From assembly GCF_019880305.1 (NCBI RefSeq), contig NZ_CP082301.1, positions 6,138,001-6,202,000 of the forward strand: a DNA stretch of 64,000 nt, read 5' to 3'. The notes under the pieces are model-generated. The model saw nothing but the letters and a program-made list of their open reading frames with translations. It made no database searches and was not told the DNA's origin. The stretch comes from Streptomyces decoyicus. Its GTDB lineage: Bacteria; Actinomycetota; Actinomycetes; Streptomycetales; Streptomycetaceae. The translations under genes and the position numbers were made by a program. Positions 9,303-21,362 of the stretch are shown in pieces. Each line of letters begins with the position of its first letter. Positions within the stretch are counted from its first letter, which is position 1.

Positions 9303-9686
9303 ATGATTCTGCTTCGTCGCCTGCTGGGTGACGTGCTGCGCCGACAGCGTCAGCGCCAGGGCCGAACCCTGCGCGAGGTCTCTTCCTCCGCCCGGGTATC
9401 GCTCGGCTATTTGTCCGAGGTCGAGAGGGGGCAGAAGGAGGCCTCCTCCGAACTGCTCTCGTCGATCTGTGACGCGCTGGATGTGCGCATGTCCGAGCTC
9501 ATGCGGGAGGTCAGCGATGAGCTGGCACTCGCGGAGCTGGCAGCGTCCGCGGCCGCGAGCGATCCGGTGCCCGCACCGGTGCGGCCGAAGCTCAATTCGG
9601 TGTCCGTCACGTCCCTGGCCGGTGTGCCGGAGGACCGCGTGACCATCAAGTCCCCGGCCGACGTCGTGGATGTCGTCGCGGCCTGA
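9303..9686 (+). CDS. clgR: Clp protease gene regulator ClgR, XRE-type HTH
   Basis: 127 residues. An N-terminal XRE helix-turn-helix (GRTLREVSSSARVSLGYLSEVERGQKE, about residues 20-45) is followed by a variable region and a short tail ending in VVAA. ClgR activates clpP/lon-type protease genes in Streptomyces and relatives. The terminal Ala-Ala is the kind of degron by which ClgR and PopR are themselves destroyed by ClpP, a feedback loop. Position after pgsA/cinA is the conserved actinobacterial context. The RBS is GAGGAGGGAGC before the ATG. I did not see a convincing ClgR box in the 94-bp upstream gap. Confidence 0.9.
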   Translation: MILLRRLLGDVLRRQRQRQGRTLREVSSSARVSLGYLSEVERGQKEASSELLSSICDALDVRMSELMREVSDELALAELAASAAASDPVPAPVRPKLNSVSVTSLAGVPEDRVTIKSPADVVDVVAA

Positions 9687-9705
9687 CACCCCTGTTCGTA
9701 CGCAC

Positions 9706-9741
9706 CGGAGCCCCGGCGGGCAGCAGCCCGCCGGGGCTCCG
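9706..9741 (+). terminator. Strong hairpin after clgR
   Basis: A perfect 16-bp stem (9706-9721 with 9726-9741) closes a four-base AGCA loop. It separates clgR from the dps gene. There is no U tract. Confidence 0.8.
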
Positions 9742-9881
9742 TGCTGCCCGGGGCGGGCGGGTGTGTGCGGCGGGCGGTGCCCGGATGGGCGCTCGGCCGG
9801 ACCCTCCGGGCCGCTCGGAACGGGCGATTCATTTGTACGATGGCTAAATCGGATAAATCGCCTGAAAACGGGAGTGTCTGG

Positions 9882-10352
9882 ATGTCTGTCGTCAAGAGCA
9901 CACTGTCCGACGAGGATCGCGGGGTCGTGGGTACCGCCCTGCAGGGCGCGCTCGTCGATCTGGTGGACCTCTCCCTCGTCGCGAAGCAGGTGCACTGGAA
10001 TGTCGTCGGCCCGCGGTTCCGCTCCGTACACCTTCAGCTCGACGACGTGGTCGCCAGCGCGCGGCAGCATGCCGACACGGTGGCCGAGCGGGCGTCCGCG
10101 ATCGGGGTGTCTCCCGACGGGCGGGCCGGCACCGTCGCCAAGACCAGTGGCATCAGCGAGATCACGGACGGCTGGATCAAGGATGTCGATGTGGTGCAGG
10201 CGATGGTGGAGGCGCTGAGCGCGGTCATCGGCCGGATGCGCGAGCGGATCGTCGCCACCGAGGACCCGGACCCGGTCAGCCAGGACATCTTCATCGGTCT
10301 GACCGCCGACCTGGAGAAGCACCACTGGATGTTCCAGGCCGAGGCCCACTGA
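9882..10352 (+). CDS. dpsB: Dps family ferritin-like DNA-protection protein (DpsB-like)
   Basis: 156 residues, the usual Dps length. Dps forms dodecamers that store iron and shield DNA during stress. The ferroxidase region is visible in LSLVAKQVHWNVVGPRFRSVHLQLDD followed by HADTVAERASAIGVSPDG, giving the inter-subunit His, His and Asp ligands and the AER helix. The tail is short, as in the DpsB type, with no Lys-rich DNA-binding extension. The ATG at 9882 has GGAG eight bases upstream; an in-frame ATG at 9840 would add 14 residues (MAKSDKSPENG...). The DNA just upstream contains a direct repeat of TAAATCG (9845-9860) of unknown meaning. Confidence 0.9.
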   Translation: MSVVKSTLSDEDRGVVGTALQGALVDLVDLSLVAKQVHWNVVGPRFRSVHLQLDDVVASARQHADTVAERASAIGVSPDGRAGTVAKTSGISEITDGWIKDVDVVQAMVEALSAVIGRMRERIVATEDPDPVSQDIFIGLTADLEKHHWMFQAEAH

Positions 10353-10545
10353 CGGGCCGCGGCGACCGCTGAGGCCCGGGTCCCGGGCATGCCTTCCGGG
10401 GCCTGCGGCGTCGGTCCCCGTTGGGGGGCTTGCGGGGGCGAGGTTCGCTCCGGGGCTTGCGGGGGAGTCGGTGCGCCGGAAATGCCCCGGTGCGCCCTCC
10501 CGCCGGGCGGCGGGACCCGTCTAGCGTCGGCCGGAGGAGGCAGCC

Positions 10546-10896
10546 ATGGGGTGGCGTGACTTCGCGGTCCGCGGACCGGCCGGCCGGCGTCCGCGGGCCG
10601 TGCCGGGGCGCTGGATATCCGGGGTCGTCGTCGGGGGGCTGTGGTGGTGGGCCGCGGTCCGGCTGGTGGTGTGGCCGCAGTCGGCGGGGGTGGTCGAGGG
10701 GGTCGTGGCGCTGGGCGGCTGGGGCCTCAGTCTGCTGCCGGTGCACTGTGTTCCGCGGACGGGCCGGAGAGGCGGCTGCCGCCGTGCCGTGGTCCGGGCG
10801 GTCAGGGGGTTTCACGGGGTTCGCGGGGCGTGCGGGGCGGTGCTCACCAAGGCATGGCGACGCCGCCGTTGGGGCGGAGGATCTGGCCGGTCATGA
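10546..10896 (+). CDS. Small membrane protein of unknown function
   Basis: 116 residues starting MGWRDFAVRGPAGRRPR, with an Arg-rich N terminus and two hydrophobic stretches (GRWISGVVVGGLWWWAAVRLVVW and GVVEGVVALGGWGLSLLPV), then a basic C terminus. A strong GGAGGAGG lies seven bases before the ATG and a TAGCGT -10-like box just upstream, so I take it as real. Its 3' end overlaps the convergent SDR gene by 53 bp, so the true C terminus deserves caution. No family recognised. The preceding 193 bp hold a 14-bp direct repeat (10425-10438 and 10452-10465) and nothing else recognisable. Confidence 0.55.
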   Translation: MGWRDFAVRGPAGRRPRAVPGRWISGVVVGGLWWWAAVRLVVWPQSAGVVEGVVALGGWGLSLLPVHCVPRTGRRGGCRRAVVRAVRGFHGVRGACGAVLTKAWRRRRWGGGSGRS

Positions 10897-11620
10897 AGGA
10901 CGAGGCGTCCGACGCCAGGTGCAGCACGGTGTGGGCGATGTCCTCCGGCTCGCCCACCCTTCCCAGAGGTGACATCCGGATCATCGGCCGCTCCGCCTGC
11001 TGCTGCGCCTCCGCGGTGTGCCGCTCGGTCATCGCCGTACGGACCCAGCCCGGGGCGACGGCATTGACGCGGATGCCGTGCCCGCCGACTTCCGTGGCCA
11101 GGGTCTTGGTGAGCTGGACGACGGCGGCCTTGGCGGCGCCGTAGCAGAGCAGGCCGGGTGCGCCGGTGTCGATCGCGCCGGAAGCCATGTTCACCACGGA
11201 GCCCCGGGTGCCGGTGGCGATCATGGCGCGGGCGGCCTCCTGGCAGCCGTACAGCACGCCCTTGAAGTTGGTGTTCCAGACCCGGTCCAGGTCCGCGTCC
11301 TCGGTCTCCAGGACGGCGGAGGAGTGCATGATCCCGGCGATGTTCGCCATCACATCGAGGCGGCCGGTGGCGCTGCGGGCGGCGTCGACGACAGCGGCGA
11401 TCTCGCCGCGCCGGGTGACATCGAGGTGGTGGGCGTGCGCGGAGCCGCCCGAGGCGGTGATCGCCGTCGCGGTCGCCTCGACGCCCTGGCCGTCGAGGTC
11501 CGCGCAGTGGACGGTGGCTCCGGCCTCGGCGAGGAGGACGGCGGTGGCGCGGCCGATGCCTGCGGCGGCGCCGGTGACGATCGCGGTGCGGCCCGTGAGG
11601 TCGTACGCCGTGAAGGGCAT
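10844..11620 (-). CDS. SDR family NAD(P)-dependent oxidoreductase
   Basis: 258 residues, classical short-chain dehydrogenase length. A Rossmann fold is shown by VTGAAAGIGRATAVLLAEAG (TGxxxGIG, residues about 11-17), NIAG (NNAG-type), the catalytic Ser in NMASGA, and the active-site Tyr-x3-Lys pair in CYGAAKAAV. The Asp in HCADLDGQG at the end of beta-2 suggests NAD(H) preference. Substrate unknown. The ATG at 11620 (MPFTAYDL) was chosen because a promoter ends six bases upstream, implying a leaderless transcript; no Shine-Dalgarno sequence precedes it. It stands alone, convergent with the small membrane gene. Confidence 0.88.
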   Translation of the reverse strand: MPFTAYDLTGRTAIVTGAAAGIGRATAVLLAEAGATVHCADLDGQGVEATATAITASGGSAHAHHLDVTRRGEIAAVVDAARSATGRLDVMANIAGIMHSSAVLETEDADLDRVWNTNFKGVLYGCQEAARAMIATGTRGSVVNMASGAIDTGAPGLLCYGAAKAAVVQLTKTLATEVGGHGIRVNAVAPGWVRTAMTERHTAEAQQQAERPMIRMSPLGRVGEPEDIAHTVLHLASDASSFMTGQILRPNGGVAMPW

Positions 11621-11626
11621 GGGGTG

Positions 11627-11656
11627 AGGGTAGGGCGGAACCTGACGGAGCGTCAA
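11627..11656 (-). promoter_or_regulatory. SDR promoter with operator-like palindrome over the -35 box
   Basis: On the minus strand: TTGACG (11651-11656), 18 bp, TACCCT (11627-11632), then six bases to the SDR ATG. The palindrome TGACG-GAG-CGTCA (11643-11655, plus-strand reading) covers the -35 box, as expected for a TetR-type repressor site. The regulator is not in the window. Confidence 0.6.
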
Positions 11657-11666
11657 TTGGCTTGCG

Positions 11667-12479
11667 TCACGGGTCAGTCCGCGGGCCGGACGGCCCGTCG
11701 GGCTGGCAGGCGGGGCACCAGTAGGTGACGCGCTCCTCGGTGGCGGGGTCCTGGTCGGCGGTGCGGATCCCGGTGCCGCAGCGCAGACAGGGGTGGCCGG
11801 CCCGGCCGTAGACCCACAGCCGGCGGTCGGGGCGGGAGCTGGGAGTGGTGGTGCGGGCGGGGCGGTGCTTGTTGGCTTCGAGGAGCTTCCTGGCGAGCGC
11901 CGGCATGCGCTCCGGGTGGGGCAGCTGTCCTACGGGGAGCCAGGGGGAGGCGCGCAGCAGAAAGCACAGCTCGCACTTGTAGACATTGCCGATACCGGCG
12001 AGATTGCGCTGGTCGAGCAGGGCTTCGCCGAGGGGGCGTTCCGGGGCGGAGAGCAGCCGGCGCAGGGCTTCGGCCGGGTCCCAGTCGGGGCCGAGGAGAT
12101 CGGGGCCCAGGTGACCGACGACCCGGGCCTCCTCGGCGGTGCGCAGCAGATCGAGAACGGGAAGGCGGTAGCCGACCGCGGTGTGCTCGGCGGTGCCGAG
12201 GATCGCCCGGATCTGGTGGGCGGGGCCGCCGCGCCAGCGCTCGGCCGGGGCGTAGATCTTCCATGCCCCGTCCATCCGCAGATGGGAGTGCAGGGTGAGG
12301 CCGCCCTCGAAGCGGGTGAGGAGATGTTTGCCGCGGGGGACCACGTCCAGCACTCCGCGGCCGGTCAGATCCACCGTTGCGAGCCGGGGGACCCGCAGGT
12401 CGCAGCGGGTCAGCGGGCTGCCGGTGAGCGCTTCGCGGAGCCGCTGGGCCAAGCGCCAGACGGTGTCACCTTCGGGCAT
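11667..12479 (-). CDS. Fpg/Nei family DNA glycosylase-AP lyase (Nei2/endonuclease VIII type)
   Basis: 270 residues. It removes oxidised bases by base-excision repair and nicks the abasic site. The mature N terminus PEGDTVWRLAQRL holds the catalytic Pro and Glu; PEGDT rather than PELPE points to the Nei rather than MutM/Fpg branch. The Lys in RGKHLL and the helix-two-turn-helix in LLDQRNLAGIGNVYKCELCF are present, and a C-terminal zinc finger is visible as CLRCGTGIR...CPAC. The start ATG at 12479 is fixed by the need for Pro after Met. The gene follows lhr on the same strand with a 69-bp gap, a pairing consistent with a shared repair role. Confidence 0.92.
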   Translation of the reverse strand: MPEGDTVWRLAQRLREALTGSPLTRCDLRVPRLATVDLTGRGVLDVVPRGKHLLTRFEGGLTLHSHLRMDGAWKIYAPAERWRGGPAHQIRAILGTAEHTAVGYRLPVLDLLRTAEEARVVGHLGPDLLGPDWDPAEALRRLLSAPERPLGEALLDQRNLAGIGNVYKCELCFLLRASPWLPVGQLPHPERMPALARKLLEANKHRPARTTTPSSRPDRRLWVYGRAGHPCLRCGTGIRTADQDPATEERVTYWCPACQPDGPSGPRTDP

Positions 12480-12548
12480 GCCACCATCATGCCGGGTGGG
12501 TGCGCGCGGGTGGACGCCCGCGGCACGGGGCCCACCCGCGGCGTGCTG

Positions 12549-17360
<4,812 letters not shown>

Positions 17361-17476
17361 CGTGCACCGGACCACTGACAACGCGGTCGCCGCGCGCTCG
17401 GCCGGCCGCCGCCGGCCGTCCGTCCACGCTGCGGACGCGCAGGTCGGCGGCCACGCGGCGGACGCAGAATGGAGGC

Positions 17477-18358
17477 ATGGTCACGGTCAGCGGGCAGAGC
17501 GCGTCCGCCGCCGCGCCCGGTGCGGGCGCCACGCCGCGGGCGAGCGGCGAATGGGCGCGCCACTGGCGCTACTCCGGGCTGCCCGGCCTCGACCTGCTGC
17601 GCGCCCGCTACGTCCGGCACTCCTTCCCCCGCCATGCGCACGACGGCTATGTCGTCTGTGCGGTCACCTCCGGCATCGAGGAGGTCGGGCTCCAGCAGGG
17701 CACGGTCCGGGCCGGCCACGGCGGCATCATCATGATCAACCCGGAGGTCGCGCACACCGCGCGGGCGGGCGCACCCGAGGGCTGGGCCTATGCGACGCTC
17801 TACCCGTCCGCCGAGGTCGTCGCCGAGATCGCCGGGGAGACCACGGCGCTGCGCGGCACCGCGGGGTTCGACGAGACGGTCGCCGAGGACCCGCACATCG
17901 GCCACATGATCACCGAGATCCACCGGGCCGCCGAGGCCGGCAACGCCCTCGCCGCCGACAGCCTGCTGCGGATGGCCGTCGCCCGGCTGCTGCGCCGCTA
18001 CGGAGGCCCGCTCCCGGCGCGTACGCCCCGCAGCGCGGGCGCCCGGACCGCCGCTCGCGCCCGGACCGTCCTGGAGGAGCGGATGGCCGGCCCGCCCTCC
18101 CTGGAGAAGCTGGCACAGGAGCTCGGGACCAGCCCGTTCGCGCTGCTGCGGGCCTTCCGGGCCGCCTACGGCATGCCCCCGCACGCCTGGCTCACCGACG
18201 CCCGGGTACGCCGGGCCCGCAGGCTCCTGGAAGCGGGCAGCGCCCCCGCCGAGGCGGCCGTCGCCGTCGGCTTCACCGACCAGCCGCACCTGAACCGGCA
18301 CTTCACCCGCATCGTCGGTGTGCCGCCCGGCGCGTACCGCAAGGAGCGCTCGGCCTAG
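17477..18358 (+). CDS. AraC family transcriptional regulator
   Basis: 293 residues. An N-terminal cupin-like ligand-binding domain (RHSFPRHAHDGYVVCAVTSG; EVAHTARAG) is followed by two C-terminal AraC helix-turn-helices (MAGPPSLEKLAQELGTSPFA and AAVAVGFTDQPHLNRHF), ending with the family signature GVPPGAYRK. It is divergent from lhr and directly upstream of azlCD on the same strand, so it probably controls the exporter in response to an amino acid or other small molecule (inference). AGAAT just before the ATG at 17477 suggests a leaderless start. A weak hairpin (GTCTCC 18364-18369 with GGAGAC 18381-18386) follows the stop. Confidence 0.9.
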   Translation: MVTVSGQSASAAAPGAGATPRASGEWARHWRYSGLPGLDLLRARYVRHSFPRHAHDGYVVCAVTSGIEEVGLQQGTVRAGHGGIIMINPEVAHTARAGAPEGWAYATLYPSAEVVAEIAGETTALRGTAGFDETVAEDPHIGHMITEIHRAAEAGNALAADSLLRMAVARLLRRYGGPLPARTPRSAGARTAARARTVLEERMAGPPSLEKLAQELGTSPFALLRAFRAAYGMPPHAWLTDARVRRARRLLEAGSAPAEAAVAVGFTDQPHLNRHFTRIVGVPPGAYRKERSA

Positions 18359-18414
18359 GGGATGTCTCCCCGGCCTCCGTGGAGACCCCCCTAGGCGCGG
18401 TGGTGCGGGGAGCG

Positions 18415-18441
18415 CTGGGGGCCCTGGGGGCCCTGGGGGCG
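18415..18441 (+). repeat. Three tandem 9-bp units upstream of azlC
   Basis: CTGGGGGCC occurs three times in direct succession (last unit ends CG). With GGGG at 18407-18410 this gives four G runs, able in principle to fold a G-quadruplex on the plus strand about 50 bp before azlC. Confidence 0.6.
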
Positions 18442-18489
18442 CAAGAACGTACAAGACCGCCGAGGGCGCGGGCTCCTAAGGTCCGGGGT

Positions 18490-19332
18490 GTGGCAGAACA
18501 GACAGAAATACGCACCACGGAGCGGGCCCCAGCGCCGCCGCCGGCACCGCCCGCGAAACCCGACTCCGCCGTGATCAGGGACGCGCTCGGCGTCGGTATC
18601 GCCGTCGGCCTCTCCGGCTTCGCCTTCGGCGTGACCTCGGCCGGCGCCGGCCTCGGCCTCCTCCAGACCTGTGCGCTGAGCCTGCTGGTGTTCACCGGAG
18701 CCTCGCAGTTCGCCCTGGTCGGCGCGCTGGCCGCGGGCGGCAACCCGTTCACCGCCGCGGCCGGCGCGTTCTTCCTGGGCGCCCGCAACGCCTTCTACGG
18801 GCTGCGGCTGTCCGCCGTCCTCGGCTACCGGGCACGGGTCAGGCCCTTCGCCGCCCATTGGGTCATCGACGAGACCTCCGCCGTCACCCTGGCCCAGCCC
18901 GACCGCCGCAGCGCCCGGCTGGGCTTCACCGTGACCGGGCTGACCCTCTACGTCCTGTGGAACCTCACCACCCTCGTCGGCGCCCTGGGCGCCGGGGCGC
19001 TCGGCGACACCGACGCCTGGGGGCTGGACGCGGCCGGCCCCGCGGTCTTCCTGGCGCTGCTCGCGCCGATGGTCAAGGACACCGTCGAACGGGTCGCGGC
19101 CGGTCTCGCCGTGGTCCTGGTCATGGTCACGCTGCCCCTGCTGCCCACCGGCGTGCCCGTGCTGGTCGCCGCGCTCGCCGCGCCCGCCGTCCTTCTCGTG
19201 CAGGGGCGCCGGGAGCGGGCAACGGGGGCGGAGGAGACACCACGGACACCACGGGCAGGCACCGCCGCGCCGCACGCGCCCGGGGACCAGGCCGAGGAGC
19301 TCCGCCACACCACCGAGGAGGACCGGGCATGA
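18490..19332 (+). CDS. azlC: AzlC family branched-chain amino acid exporter, large subunit
   Basis: 280 residues. After a short charged N terminus the AzlC domain begins at RDALGVGIAVGLSGFAFGV, with conserved FTGASQFALVGALAAGGNP and LGARNAFYGLRLSAVLGYR, and seven or so membrane segments. A hydrophilic Thr/Ala/Glu-rich C-terminal tail of about 40 residues is unusual for the family. With AzlD it exports branched-chain or related amino acids. The GTG at 18490 lies seven bases after TAAGGT (18477-18482), suggesting a leaderless start; longer upstream readings in this frame lack any sensible sequence. Its stop overlaps azlD by ATGA. Confidence 0.9.
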   Translation: MAEQTEIRTTERAPAPPPAPPAKPDSAVIRDALGVGIAVGLSGFAFGVTSAGAGLGLLQTCALSLLVFTGASQFALVGALAAGGNPFTAAAGAFFLGARNAFYGLRLSAVLGYRARVRPFAAHWVIDETSAVTLAQPDRRSARLGFTVTGLTLYVLWNLTTLVGALGAGALGDTDAWGLDAAGPAVFLALLAPMVKDTVERVAAGLAVVLVMVTLPLLPTGVPVLVAALAAPAVLLVQGRRERATGAEETPRTPRAGTAAPHAPGDQAEELRHTTEEDRA

Positions 19333-19637
19333 CCGTCTGGATCGCGATCGCCCTCACCGCCGTCGGCTGCTACCTGGTCAAGTACCTCGGCCTGTCGGCA
19401 CCCGCAGGCGTACTGGAGCGCCCCCTCGTCAAGCGGCTGGCCGCACTGCTGCCGGTCGCCCTGCTGGCCGCGCTCACCGCCCAGGAGACCTTCAGCGACG
19501 GCCCGCATCTGATGCTGGACGCCAAGGCCGCGGGAGTGGCCGCCGCGGCCGTCGCGCTCGTGCTGCGGGCGCCGTTCCTGCTGGTCGTCGGCGTCGCCGT
19601 GGCGGTCACCGCAGGGGTACGGGCCCTGGGAGGGTGA
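19329..19637 (+). CDS. azlD: AzlD family small subunit of amino acid exporter
   Basis: 102 residues, nearly all hydrophobic: TVWIAIALTAVGCYLVKYLGL, LLPVALLAALTAQETF and two Ala/Val-rich helices at the C terminus. This is the standard AzlD size and layout, and the YLVKYLGLS motif is family-like. AzlD forms the export complex with AzlC, with which it is translationally coupled by a four-base overlap. The stop lies only four bases from the stop of the convergent gene at 19642. Confidence 0.9.
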   Translation: MTVWIAIALTAVGCYLVKYLGLSAPAGVLERPLVKRLAALLPVALLAALTAQETFSDGPHLMLDAKAAGVAAAAVALVLRAPFLLVVGVAVAVTAGVRALGG

Positions 19638-19641
19638 TCGT

Positions 19642-20565
19642 TCAGGTGAGGCGGCGCCCGTACGCCCGGAGGGTCAGCAGCGCCTTGAGCGTCACCATCG
19701 GGCGGCCCTCCAGCGCCGTCCCGGGCGCCCACACCCGCCAGTTGACCGGCCAGCCGCCGTCCTCCTCCTGGAGCGCGGTGAGGTGGTCCAGCGCCCGGCC
19801 CATCTCCTCTTCGGTGAACCAGTCGCGGGCCAGCGAGCCGGGTGCGGGGGCGAAGTCGTAGGCCAGGTGATGCTCCCCGGGGGCGTACCCCGGCGCCACG
19901 GGGACGTCCGCGGCCCGCTCCGGGTCCAGCAGCACCAGCCGCTGGTCCCGGACGAGCCGGCCGAGCCGCTGCGCCGCCGCGGCGGCCCGCGGCCGGTCCG
20001 GGGCGCCGTCCAGGAAGGCCACGGCCGCCTCGACCTCGTACGGATGGGTCTCCTCCAGCGACTCCACGGTCGCCCAGCAGTAGTCCGTGGCCCGGAACAG
20101 CCAGGCGTGCCAGACCTCGTTGCGGTGCAGCACCCCCACCACGGGACCGGTGGCCAGCAGCGAGCTCGGCGGATCGTCGGCCACGGGGATCCAGGGCGCG
20201 GCCGGATACCCGCGCTGTGAGGGGTGCAGGGCGGGCAGCGCGCCCTGCGGCGTGGAGATCTTCGTCAGATAGCGGCAGATCCGCTCCACCTGGCGGCCGT
20301 CACAGCGCCCGATCCGATCGAGGACCTTCAGGGCGTGGGCGGTGTGCAGCGGCTGGCTGACCGGGCCGCGAAGGTCGGGCTCCAGGGCATGGCCGAAGCC
20401 GTCGTCGTCGTTGCGGTACGCGGTGAGCGCGGTCTCGACCGGATCGGCCCCGCCGCCGAGGAAGTGGAACTCGAAAAGCCGCTGCTCGAGCACTCGCGCG
20501 GTCAGCCAGACGAAGCGCTCGGCACGCGCCAGAGGGGTCGAAGAAGGTCTTACGTTGTCGGCCAT
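19642..20565 (-). CDS. Conserved protein of terpenoid-cyclase/prenyltransferase toroid type, function unknown
   Basis: 307 residues. Repeated helix-hairpin blocks such as FGHALEPDLRGPVSQPLHTAHAL and HLTALQEEDGGWPVNWRVW resemble the QW-type repeats of alpha/alpha toroid proteins (squalene/hopene cyclases, prenyltransferase beta subunits). The DxDD or Zn-ligand motifs of active enzymes are not obvious, so catalysis cannot be claimed. The minus-strand start at 20565 has TACGGT six bases upstream, another leaderless pattern. Most streptomycetes appear to carry such a gene here, from memory. The 207 bp between it and the MarR gene hold only this promoter. Confidence 0.65.
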   Translation of the reverse strand: MADNVRPSSTPLARAERFVWLTARVLEQRLFEFHFLGGGADPVETALTAYRNDDDGFGHALEPDLRGPVSQPLHTAHALKVLDRIGRCDGRQVERICRYLTKISTPQGALPALHPSQRGYPAAPWIPVADDPPSSLLATGPVVGVLHRNEVWHAWLFRATDYCWATVESLEETHPYEVEAAVAFLDGAPDRPRAAAAAQRLGRLVRDQRLVLLDPERAADVPVAPGYAPGEHHLAYDFAPAPGSLARDWFTEEEMGRALDHLTALQEEDGGWPVNWRVWAPGTALEGRPMVTLKALLTLRAYGRRLT

Positions 20566-20772
20566 GGCCTGACCGTAGGGCGGAAATCTCCCGGCGGCAC
20601 GGGCTCGCGCCCCGCTGCCCTCCCAGGGCGGGATACTGAAGGCATGCGGTTGACGGATCTTGCGGTGGCGACGGCCGGGCCCCCGTCAACAGCAGGCCGC
20701 GGGATGCCCTGTGCGCAGGGGCCGAGTGCGCCGACGGCGCGGCGTCCGAGGAGAAGCGGGAGCGCAGGACCG

Positions 20773-21282
20773 CTACGCACTGTCCGCGACATCGCCGTCC
20801 CGGGAGGCCGCGCCCTCCCGGTCCGCCGCGAGCCGGGCAGAGGCCGCGTGGAAGGCCTCCAGGCCCGCCGCGAGCCGGGCGACGTCAGCGGGTTCCATGC
20901 GTTCGAGGGTGGCCGTCACGTCTCGGCTGCGCGCCATCCGGTACTGCTCCAGCAGCACCCGGCCGCGCAGGCTCAGCCGCAGCTCGACCTCCCGTCGGCT
21001 GGTCGCGCTGGGGCCCCGTTCCGCGAGGCCCATGGCCTCCAGGCGGTCGCAGAGCCTGCTGACCGCCGGCGGCCGCGAGCCGAGCGCTTCGGCGAGGGTG
21101 CGCAGATTGGTGCCCTCGCACTTCTCGATCACCAGGAGCGCGCGCAGCTGGGAGAGGGAGACCTCCGCCGAGCGTGCCGCTTCCTGTCCGCGTCCCCACA
21201 ACACCTCGAGCAACTCGGAAGCGGCAAGGGCCGCCGCGCTCGCGTGCTCGTGGGAATGGGGCCGACCGGTGAAACGGGACAC
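20773..21282 (-). CDS. MarR family transcriptional regulator, intact copy
   Basis: 169 residues. Winged helix-turn-helix of MarR type: SLSQLRALLVIEKCEGTNLRTLAEALGSRPPAVSRLCDRLEAMGLAERG (recognition helix around PAVSRLCDRL), then the wing SRREVELRLSLRGRVLLEQ. It is divergent from the SpoIIE-type phosphatase at 21363, so that gene is its obvious candidate target. The GTG start at 21282 follows CAGAGT by six bases (leaderless pattern). A truncated paralogue lies at 28694-29011 in the same relation to the second phosphatase. Confidence 0.88.
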   Translation of the reverse strand: MSRFTGRPHSHEHASAAALAASELLEVLWGRGQEAARSAEVSLSQLRALLVIEKCEGTNLRTLAEALGSRPPAVSRLCDRLEAMGLAERGPSATSRREVELRLSLRGRVLLEQYRMARSRDVTATLERMEPADVARLAAGLEAFHAASARLAADREGAASRDGDVADSA

Positions 21283-21362
21283 ACGAACACTCTGTCACCC
21301 TGTGCGTCCCCTTGTCAGACCGACCCTGCCCTTGGGCCTGGACGAACGGTGTCCGCGAAACC
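21283..21362. promoter_or_regulatory. Divergent MarR/phosphatase promoter region
   Basis: For the minus strand, CTGACA, 18 bp and CAGAGT end six bases before the MarR GTG. GGACACAC (from 21277) and GTGCGTCC (ending 21310) form a near-perfect split inverted repeat that could be the MarR operator. The homologous region before the second phosphatase (29012-29092) is recognisably related. Confidence 0.45.

Noticed and set aside
10425..10465. Two copies of GGGGCTTGCGGGGG as a CRISPR-like or mobile-element repeat
   Set aside because: Only two short copies 27 bp apart, no spacer array and no associated genes; most likely local slippage.
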